From positions 1 to 13,439 of the forward strand of contig CAKOKU010000021.1 of NCBI GenBank assembly GCA_934095865.1: 13,439 nucleotides of DNA. The letters run 5' to 3'. Source of the stretch: an uncultured Bacilli bacterium (GTDB taxonomy: Bacteria > Bacillota_I > Bacilli_A > RF39 > UBA660). Under the pieces are notes generated by a model. It ran no database searches and was not told the origin of the DNA. It worked only from the letters and a program-made list of their open reading frames with translations. How positions within the stretch are numbered: position 1 is the stretch's first letter; every line of letters starts with the position of its first letter. Made by a program: the position numbers and the translations under genes. This document shows positions 1-6,864 of the stretch, piece by piece.

Positions 1-41
1 TTAAGCGTAGCCAGAACTGTTAGCCTTATAAGGCGTTAGAG

Positions 42-71
42 AAAAACCACTAGCTAGGCTAGTGGATTTTT
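42..71. terminator. Bidirectional hairpin terminator after gltX
   Basis: A perfect 8-bp stem (CCACTAGC at 47-54, GCTAGTGG at 58-65) with a TAG loop is flanked by an A run at 42-46 and a T run at 67-71, so it can terminate transcription from either strand. It lies 10 bases past the gltX stop and ends that minus-strand gene. On the plus strand, a frame open from base 1 stops with TAG at 37-39 just before the hairpin. That could be the last 12 codons of a converging gene, but it is too short to call. Confidence 0.85.
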
Positions 72-80
72 ACTTAAGCT

Positions 81-1715
81 TTAAGCTTCGTAATATTTAT
101 TTATTCTATTTAAGATTTCATCTTTTCCTAAATATTTAATTAAATAATAAATATTTGGAGATTGATTCTTTTTACAAATAATGATACGAAGGAGAGCACA
201 GAAGTCGGCAACCATACCATTAAATTTATCTGGTTCAGCTTTATAAGCCTTTTTATCTGCTGTGTAGTTGTTCTTAACTGCAAAATCTTTTAAATTGTTG
301 AACCAATCTTCTTGACTATCATTTTCATTATAAATGTTTTTTATATAATTGATGACTATATCTTTATCACATTTTTTGCATTCAGCATAAGGAGTAGTAT
401 CTTTATAAAACAACTCATTAAACATGTAATATAATTCTTTTTTTACATCGCTTAGGGAAGCAATATCTTTTCTTGGACGTTCAATATCTCTTTCGATGTT
501 AAATACTTCAAGAGCATATTCTTTATTTGCAACTAAGATGTTATAAAATTCTTCATCATATTCTTTTGTATAGGCTAAAGTCATATCATATAATTCATAA
601 TTTTTTAGACGACTAAAGTAAATTTTGGAAATACTTAATAATTTTTCAATATCAAATAAAGTACCTCCAATAGGCATCTTATTAAATTCAAATTTAAAAT
701 CATCAATACCTTTGCCAGAATTAGAATTGTACCATTCTTCAAAATCATAATTTTCGATGGTAGCAAGATATAATCTAATTACATCAGTTGGAATACCTAG
801 TTTGTTGTAATAGCTAATAGCGGCTTCTTTATCTTTTCTTTTGCTTAGCTTACGAACAGTAGTTCCTTCTTTTATAGTAATAGGAGCTATGTGAGCATAA
901 ACTGGTTCTTGAAAGCCTAAAAGTTTAAATAATTCATGATGCTTTGGATAACTTGCAACCCACTCATCGCCTCTTGTAACGTGAGTTGTATGCATTAAAT
1001 GGTCATCAACGACATGAGCAAAATGATAAGTAGGTAAGCCATCACTTTTAATGATAACATCATCAATATCATTTTCTGGCATTTCAATATCACCTTTAAT
1101 GGCATCGTGAAGGACAATCTTGTTTTCAAAATCACCTTGACTACGGAAACGAATGATATACTTATCACCATTTTCTAAATGTTTTTTAATTTCTTCGGCA
1201 GTTAAATCACGACATTTAGCATATTTTTTATAATAGCCAAGACGTAATTTTTTATGCTCTTGATAACTTCTAATCTCTTCTAAATGTTCAGGGGTACAAA
1301 AACATGGATAGGCAAGTCCTTCTTCAATAAGTTTTTTAGCATATGCTTGATAAATATCTTTTCTTTCTGATTGTAAGTAAGGCCCATAATTGCCACCAAA
1401 ACCTTGGCCTTCATCAAAAGAAATACCTAATCTTTTAAAATCATCAATGATTCCTTGAACACCATTTTCAACGGTTCTTTTGCCATCGGTATCTTCAATT
1501 CTTAGAAAACAGACACCGTTAGTTTGCTTTGCTAATTGTAAGGCTGCAAAAGATGTGTATAAACTTCCCATATGAACAAATCCAGTAGGTGATGGGGCAA
1601 AACGAGTAACATATGCACCTTCTTTTAGATTTCTTGCTGGATATTTTTCTTCATAATATTTATAATCGTGCAAGACATTAGGAAGCAATATATCTGCTAA
1701 TTCTTTATTTGTCAT
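81..1715 (-). CDS. gltX: Glutamyl-tRNA synthetase (class I)
   Basis: Charges tRNA with glutamate in the cytoplasm. In bacteria lacking GlnRS the same enzyme also loads Glu onto tRNA-Gln for later amidation by GatCAB; whether this copy is non-discriminating cannot be read from the sequence. The class I signature appears as FAPSPTGFVHMGS (residues about 39-51, HMGS replacing HIGH) and the second ATP-binding signature as RKLSKRK (288-294). A Cys pair in PCFCT (138 and 140) and a later Cys at 168 resemble the zinc-binding insert of GluRS. At 544 residues it is longer than the roughly 470-490 usual for the family, mainly because about 35 residues precede the catalytic motif. The start is supported by AGAGGAA spaced 6 bases from the ATG. 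It is transcribed alone, away from the GH30 gene, and ends at the hairpin at 47-65. A tRNA-Gln gene lies about 2.2 kb away on the same strand. Confidence 0.95.
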   Translation of the reverse strand: MTNKELADILLPNVLHDYKYYEEKYPARNLKEGAYVTRFAPSPTGFVHMGSLYTSFAALQLAKQTNGVCFLRIEDTDGKRTVENGVQGIIDDFKRLGISFDEGQGFGGNYGPYLQSERKDIYQAYAKKLIEEGLAYPCFCTPEHLEEIRSYQEHKKLRLGYYKKYAKCRDLTAEEIKKHLENGDKYIIRFRSQGDFENKIVLHDAIKGDIEMPENDIDDVIIKSDGLPTYHFAHVVDDHLMHTTHVTRGDEWVASYPKHHELFKLLGFQEPVYAHIAPITIKEGTTVRKLSKRKDKEAAISYYNKLGIPTDVIRLYLATIENYDFEEWYNSNSGKGIDDFKFEFNKMPIGGTLFDIEKLLSISKIYFSRLKNYELYDMTLAYTKEYDEEFYNILVANKEYALEVFNIERDIERPRKDIASLSDVKKELYYMFNELFYKDTTPYAECKKCDKDIVINYIKNIYNENDSQEDWFNNLKDFAVKNNYTADKKAYKAEPDKFNGMVADFCALLRIIICKKNQSPNIYYLIKYLGKDEILNRINKYYEA

Positions 1716-1737
1716 AAAATTCCTCTTTTCTTTGTTT

Positions 1738-1766
1738 ATTATAATATAAGTTCTGGGATTTTTAAA
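1738..1766 (-). promoter_or_regulatory. Probable gltX promoter
   Basis: On the minus strand a perfect TATAAT (plus-strand 1738-1743) lies 17 bases from a weak -35 TTTAAA (1761-1766), 22 bases before the gltX start. The -10 is convincing; the -35 is not strong. Confidence 0.55.
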
Positions 1767-1775
1767 GCAAAAGCT

Positions 1776-1804
1776 TTAGTTAAGTATGCACTTTGTGATA
1801 AAAT
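1776..1804 (+). promoter_or_regulatory. Possible promoter of the GH30 gene
   Basis: TAAAAT at 1799-1804 is placed 17 bases after a poor -35 (TTAGTT, 1776-1781). It is followed by the strong ribosome binding site GAAGGAG (about 1811-1817) and the ATG at 1823. It is divergent from the gltX promoter, and the two share about 110 bases. Confidence 0.4.
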
Positions 1805-1822
1805 GATAATGAAGGAGAACGT

Positions 1823-3136
1823 ATGAAAAAATATGTTACAAATATTTATCAAGGCTTTTATTTAAAGGAAGAGCAAATAGCAACGGTGCCATTTAATGAT
1901 GATTATGAATGGAATGTTATTAATGTTTATCCAAACTTAAAAATTGCTTCTTGGGATGGTTTAGGTGGGGCAATTACAGAGGCTAGTAGTGTTAATTATT
2001 TTAAGATGACACCCCAAAATCGCAAAAAATTTTAGAATGCTATTATGGCCCGACGGGCTTAAATTATAATTTAGGAAGGATTTCAATTGGCAGCAATGAT
2101 TTTTGTCTTGCGTCTTATGAATATTGTTTGCAAGATGACTTAAGTGATTTTAATATTGAACATGATAAAAAAACTATAATTCCAATGTTAAAAGATATTT
2201 TAGCTGTAAAAGATGTAAAATTAATGGCTAGTCCGTGGAGCCCACCTAAATGTTTTAAGACAAATAATGATTTAGAACATGGAGGCCGTCTTTTAAAAGA
2301 AAAATATGCTGATTATAGCAAATATTTGTTAAAGTTTTTAGCAGCTTATCAAGAAACGTGAATTTCCATTGATTATTTGACCATCCAAAACGAACCTTAT
2401 GCTAATCAACGTTGGGAATCTTGTCTATATTCTCTAGAAGAACAATATTTATTTATGAAAAAGTATTTAGTACCTCGATTAAAGAAAACTAAATTAAAGA
2501 CAAAAAATATTCTTATGGGATCATAATAAAAATAATTTATATAATGTAGTTAATAGTTTGAGTTTTAGAAATAATTTAATTGCTGGGGTTGCTTTTCATA
2601 ATTATGCTGGTATGCATTTTGAAAATTTATCTCTAGTTCATAAAAATTATCCTTCTTATAAGTTATGGTGTACAGAAAATTGTACTGGATTTAGCAAATA
2701 TGATGAGAAACAATGGGTACATGATGCTGAAATTTATATGTTAGAGATGTTGGGAAATATAAATAATGGTATGAATGGTTATATTGATTGGAACATTTTA
2801 CTTGATCAAAATGGTGGCCCAAGTCATAGTCAAAATTATTGTAAGAGTCCGATTATATTAAATGAAAACAATGAATTCATTTTGACACCGATTTATTATT
2901 ATTTAAAACATTTGGCATCTTTAGTACCAGTAAATAGTGATAGTGTAGTTGTTGATGCTTATCATCCTGATTTATTTGCTTGTGCTTTTAAAAATGGTAG
3001 TAACTTAATTATTTTGATATTAAATGTTAATGATTATCCAATTGAGATTAGTTTAGTAATAGAAAATGAAAGATGTCAAGATATGGTGGCTGAGCATTCT
3101 ATTGTTAGTTATTTATGTGAATTAAAAAATGCTTAA
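1823..3136 (+). pseudogene. Broken glycoside hydrolase family 30 (glucosylceramidase-like)
   Basis: Three adjoining reading frames together give about 437 residues of a GH30 enzyme, a retaining beta-glycosidase family with a TIM barrel plus beta domain. Family landmarks are DGLGGAITEAS near the N-terminus, SPWSPPKC, the acid/base glutamate in IQNEP (codon 2392-2394), WESC, the nucleophile glutamate in WCTEN (codon 2675-2677) and NGGPSHSQNYC. There is no signal peptide, so a working ancestor would have been cytoplasmic. Three lesions break it. The first is a one-base loss in an A run near 2029, where a stop follows NRKKF but the next frame continues with ILECYYGPTG. The second is TGA at 2359-2361 where the family has Gly before the QNEP strand. 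The third is a frameshift near 2515-2521, at the position where the family has WDHN. Family identity is very likely; the substrate cannot be told. The start has an excellent ribosome binding site. Confidence 0.88.
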
Positions 3137-3158
3137 CGTGATTTGTTAAACATTTTTT
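3124..3158. terminator. Bidirectional terminator overlapping two stop codons
   Basis: An interrupted stem (A6-TG-C-TTAAC at 3124-3137 with GTTAA-A-CAT6 at 3145-3158, one C-A mismatch) closes a 7-base loop, with A and T runs on its two sides. The stop of the GH30 gene (3134-3136) lies in one arm and the stop of the converging amidotransferase gene (complement of 3146-3148) in the other. Confidence 0.75.
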
Positions 3159-3886
3159 CTTTTTTGACATTCTCTAACTAATCTTCTTAGAATTGGGAAT
3201 GCTTCTTCTAATTCGATATGAAAGTGAACTCCTAAGATAAAATAGTCTTTATTGTCATATTCAACAGCTTCTTTTACTCCATCGGGAGCAACGGCACTGA
3301 TAATAAAGTTTTTGCCAACGGTACGGTAATCGTGATAGTGAAGAGACACAACATTGGTTTCATTAGAATTAAAGATGCTTTTTAGTATTGTATTATCTGC
3401 TATGGCTATGGTATGTTTTGCTGTATCAATGTTATACTTAGTTACTTCATGAAGATGCATATTTCCAGAAGGTAATTCCGGCAACAGTTGATTATTACTT
3501 TCTTTTTTAAGTTTTACATAGATTTTCATCATGTCGTTAATATCATAATTTTCTGGCAAATAATTCTTCATTTCACTGTAAAAAGCAATAGCTTGACTGC
3601 CTAGGCAAATTCCTAACAAGGGTTTATTGGTTTTAATTGCATAATCAATTACTTCATACCAACTTCTATCAATGCAAACTCCACCTGGTAATAAAAAACC
3701 ATCACATAAATCTAGGGTTTGGATGTCAACGTCTAGATTATTTAGAAGAATACCAATGCAGCTAGCACCTAGCTTATACAATTGATTAGCATAGTTACGT
3801 ACGAATACGGCTTGCTCTAAAAAATAATCTTCAGTATCATGTCCTTTTATGGTTGGCATAATGCCAATTACAACTTTATTATTCAT
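3146..3886 (-). CDS. Class-I glutamine amidotransferase-like hydrolase (peptidase C26)
   Basis: A 246-residue cytoplasmic enzyme of the peptidase C26 group, which includes gamma-glutamyl-GABA hydrolase PuuD; these cleave gamma-glutamyl bonds. The nucleophile elbow is GICLGSQ with Cys94. The other two triad members are His223 and Glu225 in GVHFHIELE, where the usual form is QFHPE. The oxyanion-side motif LLPGGV lies at 66-70. The substrate is unknown, and no putrescine or GABA pathway neighbours are visible. I chose the ATG at 3884-3886 because AAAGGA lies just upstream on the minus strand and the protein then begins with the family-typical start NKVVIGIMPT; a longer open frame runs into the tRNA gene and is not credible. 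Only 65 bases separate the tRNA-Gln 3' end from this start, and a terminator hairpin fills most of that space. Expression may therefore depend on readthrough from the tRNA promoter. Confidence 0.88.
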   Translation of the reverse strand: MNNKVVIGIMPTIKGHDTEDYFLEQAVFVRNYANQLYKLGASCIGILLNNLDVDIQTLDLCDGFLLPGGVCIDRSWYEVIDYAIKTNKPLLGICLGSQAIAFYSEMKNYLPENYDINDMMKIYVKLKKESNNQLLPELPSGNMHLHEVTKYNIDTAKHTIAIADNTILKSIFNSNETNVVSLHYHDYRTVGKNFIISAVAPDGVKEAVEYDNKDYFILGVHFHIELEEAFPILRRLVRECQKRKNV

Positions 3887-3895
3887 AAAGATTCC

Positions 3896-3940
3896 TTTAA
3901 AAAATACTATTTGGTTAGACTTTCTAAGACAAATAGTATT
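3896..3940 (-). terminator. Terminator of tRNA-Gln, abutting the amidotransferase RBS
   Basis: A perfect 11-bp inverted repeat (AATACTATTTG at 3903-3913, CAAATAGTATT at 3930-3940) contains an inner TTAGA/TCTAA stem. On the minus strand the hairpin is followed at once by a run of six T, then the AAAGGA ribosome binding site of the downstream gene. It is a strong intrinsic terminator by appearance. Its position makes it either the simple end of the tRNA transcript or a partial attenuator for the next gene. Confidence 0.8.
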
Positions 3941-3951
3941 AACAAACTTAT

Positions 3952-4027
3952 TGGCTGCCCAGGTAGGACTCGAACCCACGAAATGTCAGAGTCAGAATCT
4001 GATGCCTTACCACTTGGCTACTGGGCA
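3952..4027 (-). tRNA. tRNA-Gln (anticodon CUG)
   Basis: Read on the minus strand this folds as a full cloverleaf. The acceptor stem is TGCCCAG/CTGGGCA with discriminator G and an encoded CCA. The D arm is GCC/GGC around AAGTGGTAA. The anticodon stem TCAGA/TCTGA closes the loop TTCTGAC, putting CTG at positions 34-36. The T arm has the usual GTTCGAG. The U1-A72 pair is typical of bacterial tRNA-Gln. A CUG anticodon reads only CAG; in an AT-rich genome a separate UUG tRNA is expected elsewhere. It has its own promoter and terminator. Confidence 0.95.
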
Positions 4028-4039
4028 ATTGATAATTTA

Positions 4040-4068
4040 ATTTTAACGCAAAATGTGTTAAATGCCAA
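4040..4068 (-). promoter_or_regulatory. Promoter of tRNA-Gln
   Basis: On the minus strand, TTGGCA (plus-strand 4063-4068), a 17-base spacer and TAAAAT (4040-4045) place the transcription start a few bases before the mature tRNA 5' end at 4027. Confidence 0.75.
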
Positions 4069-4113
4069 GATAATTTGTTAAAAATTTATTATGAACAATG
4101 CTTAAAAAAGCAA

Positions 4114-4142
4114 TTGCACTATTTGCTAAGATATGTGATAAT
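4114..4142 (+). promoter_or_regulatory. Promoter of the 221-residue hypothetical gene
   Basis: TTGCAC (4114-4119), a 17-base spacer and GATAAT (4137-4142), 34 bases before the start codon at 4177. It diverges from the tRNA-Gln promoter. Confidence 0.6.
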
Positions 4143-4176
4143 AAGTTTCGTGAAATGATTAAATGAGAGGATACTT

Positions 4177-4842
4177 ATGAAAAAATTAAACTTAGATGAA
4201 TTTTATCAAATTAAATTAACTCCTGAAGAAAAAGCCAGATTACCACATAATGGTCGTCTAGGAGCAACTGGTATAATTACGCCATTACGAGAAATATATG
4301 TTTATACAGTTCCGAAACTTGATGACAATGGTAATTTTGTTGATGGCTTAGGATTACATGAAGAGACTGTTTATAGAATTATTTGTAATATTTTTGGCCT
4401 GCCAACACCATTTACCAAAAAGGATGCTCGTGAAAAAGCAGAATCTGTTTTAGAAAATGGTAGTTTAAATTATATTGAAATTAAATTTACAAATATGATT
4501 AAAGAAGATGATGATGAAGATACTAAATTTGTTGATGTTTCGGTACCTGATAAGATATCATTTAGCCAATATGAAAGCTTATGTCGTTTAGCTGAAAAAT
4601 TAGCAATTTTGGGCGTTCCTGCTTATGCTAGTTTGAATCATTTTAATCCTATAACAGGACAGATGAGACCTGGAGACAGACGTGGCCTTTCTCTAGATGT
4701 TTTTTTAGTAGCAATTTTAGATCAAGATGTTATTTTACCTAAAACGGAAGATATCCATCTTAACGATGCGAAATATGTTGAAAAAGATTTTACTGGCTAT
4801 GATTTTGATTTTTCAAAATATAGTGGGATTTCAAAAAAATAA
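4177..4842 (+). CDS. Hypothetical protein, 221 residues, no recognised family
   Basis: I do not recognise this protein. It is very likely a real gene: it has its own promoter, a GAGAGG ribosome binding site about 7 bases before the ATG, codon use like its neighbours, and a terminator directly after its stop. It has no signal peptide or membrane segment, so it should be cytoplasmic. Visible features are an acidic patch KEDDDEDTK (109-117) in the middle, a predicted helix around SQYESLCRLAEKLAILG (130-146), then a motif-like stretch ASLNHFNPITGQMRPGDRRG (151-170) rich in Asn, His, Gly and Arg that looks like a functional loop. An aromatic and Asp-rich tail (GYDFDFSKY) ends it. Two lesser blocks, GRLGATGIITPLREIYVY near the N-terminus and IFGLPTPFTKKDAREKAES, may mark a separate N-terminal domain. 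It is monocistronic, and neither neighbour suggests a function. Confidence 0.8.
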   Translation: MKKLNLDEFYQIKLTPEEKARLPHNGRLGATGIITPLREIYVYTVPKLDDNGNFVDGLGLHEETVYRIICNIFGLPTPFTKKDAREKAESVLENGSLNYIEIKFTNMIKEDDDEDTKFVDVSVPDKISFSQYESLCRLAEKLAILGVPAYASLNHFNPITGQMRPGDRRGLSLDVFLVAILDQDVILPKTEDIHLNDAKYVEKDFTGYDFDFSKYSGISKK

Positions 4843-4850
4843 AAAAGATA

Positions 4851-4901
4851 ATAACTAGATATATAATTATTGAAAAAATTATATGACCTAGTTATTTTTT
4901 T
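4851..4901. terminator. Bidirectional terminator between convergent genes
   Basis: ATAACTAG (4851-4858) pairs with CTAGTTAT (4888-4895). An inner ATATAATT/AATTATAT stem extends it across a small internal bulge. A-rich sequence lies on the left and a T run (4895-4901) on the right. The right arm contains the stop codon of the converging TetR gene (complement of 4892-4894). Confidence 0.8.
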
Positions 4902-5494
4902 AACATATTTATGATTGCTTCTATTACTAATTTTTCCATTTCCTTATAATCAAGAGTAGGGTGCTTATGATAACATTCTTCATGGGCTAGATTATCAATG
5001 AAATTTACGATTAAGTGCATTTTTTCTTTTAAGTTTTGATCATTATAACCATTATTTTTAAATAATTCATATAGTTTATTGGAAAACACCATTTCTTGAT
5101 TTTTAAAAATAACTTCAATATCTTCATCTAAATGTTCCATGGCAGATATTTCTTGATGCGCTCTTTTTGATGAAGTATGTTGCTTTTTACTAGTTTCAAT
5201 TATTTTTTGAAAAAAGATAGTTAAATCTTCTGGCAATTTTCTATTTTCATCAATTAGAGAGAGGATTGGAAACATTATATTATTTGCATACTTATTAGCG
5301 CCCGCTATAAAGATTTCCTTTTTATCTTTAAAATATTGATATATTATACCGGTGGAAACGCCGGCATATTTGGCAATTTCTGGGGTATTAGTTTTAAAAT
5401 ATCCGTTATTACACATGAGAAAAAAACCAGCTTCAATTATTTTATCTTTTGTTTCAATAGATCTTTTTTGAGTAGGAATTCTTGTTTTAGTCAT
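4892..5494 (-). CDS. TetR/AcrR family transcriptional regulator
   Basis: A 200-residue repressor-type protein. The N-terminal DNA-binding domain is clear: TKDKIIEAGFFLMCNNGY (helix 1) followed by the helix-turn-helix at about 36-55, including PEIAKYAGVSTGIIYQYFKD, the most conserved TetR segment. The C-terminal ligand domain (about 60-200) is all-helical and not assignable to a ligand. It carries a cluster of His/Glu residues (for example HEECYHKHP near 171-179). TetR regulators next to FtsX/MacB-type exporters usually repress them. Here the divergent neighbour is the headless remnant of such a permease, so the regulator probably lost its target by deletion. The start is an ATG preceded on the minus strand by GGTGAT, a modest ribosome binding site. 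No clear palindromic operator remains in the short intergenic interval. Family certain, target inferred. Confidence 0.9.
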   Translation of the reverse strand: MTKTRIPTQKRSIETKDKIIEAGFFLMCNNGYFKTNTPEIAKYAGVSTGIIYQYFKDKKEIFIAGANKYANNIMFPILSLIDENRKLPEDLTIFFQKIIETSKKQHTSSKRAHQEISAMEHLDEDIEVIFKNQEMVFSNKLYELFKNNGYNDQNLKEKMHLIVNFIDNLAHEECYHKHPTLDYKEMEKLVIEAIINMLKK

Positions 5495-5519
5495 TTAATT
5501 ATCACCAACTATTTATTAA

Positions 5520-6444
5520 TTTCTTTCTTTTTCTTATAAACTTACCTTAAAAGCAGATATTGATGATAATACTTTAAAGACTTTAGAAAATACTTATGGA
5601 AATAATACTAGTAGTACTTTAACAATTGAAATAAAAGATAGCTATGATAATAGAAGTACAAATAGCTTATTTATAAATGATAGTAATGATTATGTTAAGT
5701 TTATTGATGATAAATATAATTATATTAATTTAGATAATAACGATGGTGTTTATGTTACTTACAAATATGCTGATACAAATAATGTTAAAATTGGAGATAT
5801 GATAAATTGGCATATATATGGTAAAAAAGAGTATTATACATCTAGAGTAGTCGGCTTTTATAAAGATCCTCAAGTTCAAGGCCTTAGTGCTACGAGAGCT
5901 TATTTGGAATCTTTAGATATTGATTATCAACCTGATGCTTTATATACTAAATGAGTCTTTAGATAATGTAAGTAAAATAAAAGGTGCTGATATAATTCAA
6001 AAACGAGATGATTTAAAAACGGCTATTAGTATGCTAAGTATGATGCGTCAAATGATTTTAATTATTATTACTTTTGCTATTATTTTAGGTATGGTAATTA
6101 TTTATAATATGAGTATTTTATCATTTACCGAAAAAGAGTATCAGTTTGCAACGTTAAAAGTTTTAGGCTTTAGTAGTCAAAAAATTGAGAAAATCTTTTC
6201 TTTACAAAATAGTATTATTTGTTTAATTTCCATTTTAGTTGGGTTGCCTTCTGGTTACTATTTAACTTCCTACTTATTTAAAGCTTGTTTAGATGAAAAT
6301 TATGACTTTGTTGTTCATATTGAACCTTTAACTTTCGTTTTAGCGGCCATTGGTACTTATTTAGTATCTTGGATTGTGTCAAAACTATTGAGTCGAAAAG
6401 TAGAAACTATTGATATGGTTAGTAGTTTGAAAGCTAATGATTAA
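5520..6444 (+). pseudogene. 5'-truncated, frameshifted FtsX-type ABC transporter permease
   Basis: The frame opens after a stop at 5517-5519 with no start codon and no ribosome binding site. It encodes an extracytoplasmic-type segment (KLTLKADIDD through QPDALYT) that reads to TGA at 5952-5954. The next frame takes over at about 5950 with NESLDNVSKIKGADIIQ and runs to the TAA at 6442-6444. The join requires one extra A at about 5949-5951. The second part has three hydrophobic segments (beginning MILIIITFAIILGMVIIY, IICLISILVGL and LTFVLAAIGTYLV) and the conserved core EKEYQFATLKVLGFSSQKIEKIF, typical of FtsX/MacB permease C-termini. The N-terminal membrane segment and any ATPase gene are gone. 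The deletion boundary lies close to the TetR start. It is non-functional as it stands. Confidence 0.85.
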
Positions 6445-6757
6445 TTTTTGATTTCTTTGAAAGATTGTGAATTAAAGTATACAATGAAAATTAAATATTG
6501 AAAAGATTTTGGCTAAGTGATATGAACCTTGTTTCTTATTATTGAGAAGCGAGGTTTTATATTTAATTTTTGCTTTTTTTAAATAATTATAGTTAATACA
6601 ATTAATTGCATTTATGTAAATTAGTTGGGGGTTGCTGCTTGCAATTAAATTTACTGGCCTTTTTATAAAAGAGGGTGTTAATTTACTGACAGCTTTTTAT
6701 TAGAAATAGAGTGTTATTAAGTAATAGAAACTATGCTTAAAGAATAAAGTATAGTAC
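6445..6757. other. Non-coding interval between permease remnant and cad operon
   Basis: No credible gene on either strand. It holds the terminator-like hairpin at 6525-6556. It also has a 9-bp inverted repeat TTAATTGCA/TGCAATTAA (6602-6610 and 6640-6648) around a G-rich loop, and a small hairpin CCTTTTT/AAAAGAGG (6658-6674) without a following T run. The purpose of the last two is unknown; they may be remnants. Confidence 0.5.
6525..6556 (+). terminator. Terminator after the permease remnant
   Basis: A 13-bp stem with several G-T wobbles (starting AACCT at 6525, ending AGGTT at 6556) and an ATTATT loop, followed by T-rich sequence. It lies about 80 bases past the permease stop and separates it from the cad promoter. 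Confidence 0.6.
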
Positions 6758-6787
6758 TTGACAATTGAATACTCATTCAACTATAAT
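6758..6787 (+). promoter_or_regulatory. Promoter of the cadC-cadA operon
   Basis: Perfect consensus hexamers: TTGACA (6758-6763) and TATAAT (6782-6787), 18 bases apart. The spacer contains the first operator. It is the strongest promoter in the window by sequence, so tight repression in the absence of metal is expected. Confidence 0.9.
6765..6780 (+). promoter_or_regulatory. ArsR/CadC-type operator O1
   Basis: Perfect inverted repeat TTGAAT-ACTC-ATTCAA, lying wholly between the -35 and -10 hexamers. Bound repressor would block RNA polymerase directly. Confidence 0.8.
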
Positions 6788-6797
6788 TAAGGCATAG

Positions 6798-6813
6798 TTG
6801 AATGAATACTCAA
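6798..6813 (+). promoter_or_regulatory. ArsR/CadC-type operator O2
   Basis: TTGAAT-GAAT-ACTCAA, the same 6-4-6 layout with one mismatch between arms, and nearly the reverse complement of O1 (which reads TTGAAT-GAGT-ATTCAA). It lies just after the predicted transcription start. Its centre is 33 bp from that of O1, about three helical turns, so two dimers could sit on the same DNA face. Confidence 0.7.
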
Positions 6814-6864
6814 CTGATTACGAATAATAATTAAAAAATAATTTGTTAAAAAGAGGAGATATCT

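Noticed and set aside
1..41. Possible minus-strand coding end (reading to a TAA at 3-1) or small RNA at the left edge
   Set aside because: Too short, placed just after a terminator on that strand, and without a recognisable motif.
2359..2361. TGA read as tryptophan, as in Mycoplasma-type codes
   Set aside because: Trp does not fit the GH30 or cupin site, all Trp codons in intact genes are TGG, and TGA serves as the stop of cadC within an ATGA overlap.
3839..4081. Two plus-strand open frames across the tRNA region, and an extension of the amidotransferase frame up to 3979
   Set aside because: They are antisense or leader translations of tRNA-Gln and its terminator; the peptide resembles the well-known spurious translation of a tRNA complement (GRTRTHE, SDALPLGYW). 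No ribosome binding site supports them.
6602..6648. 9-bp inverted repeat with a 29-base G-rich loop as a riboswitch or attachment site
   Set aside because: A single AT-rich repeat with a long loop, no matching second copy, no integrase gene nearby and no riboswitch core that I recognise.
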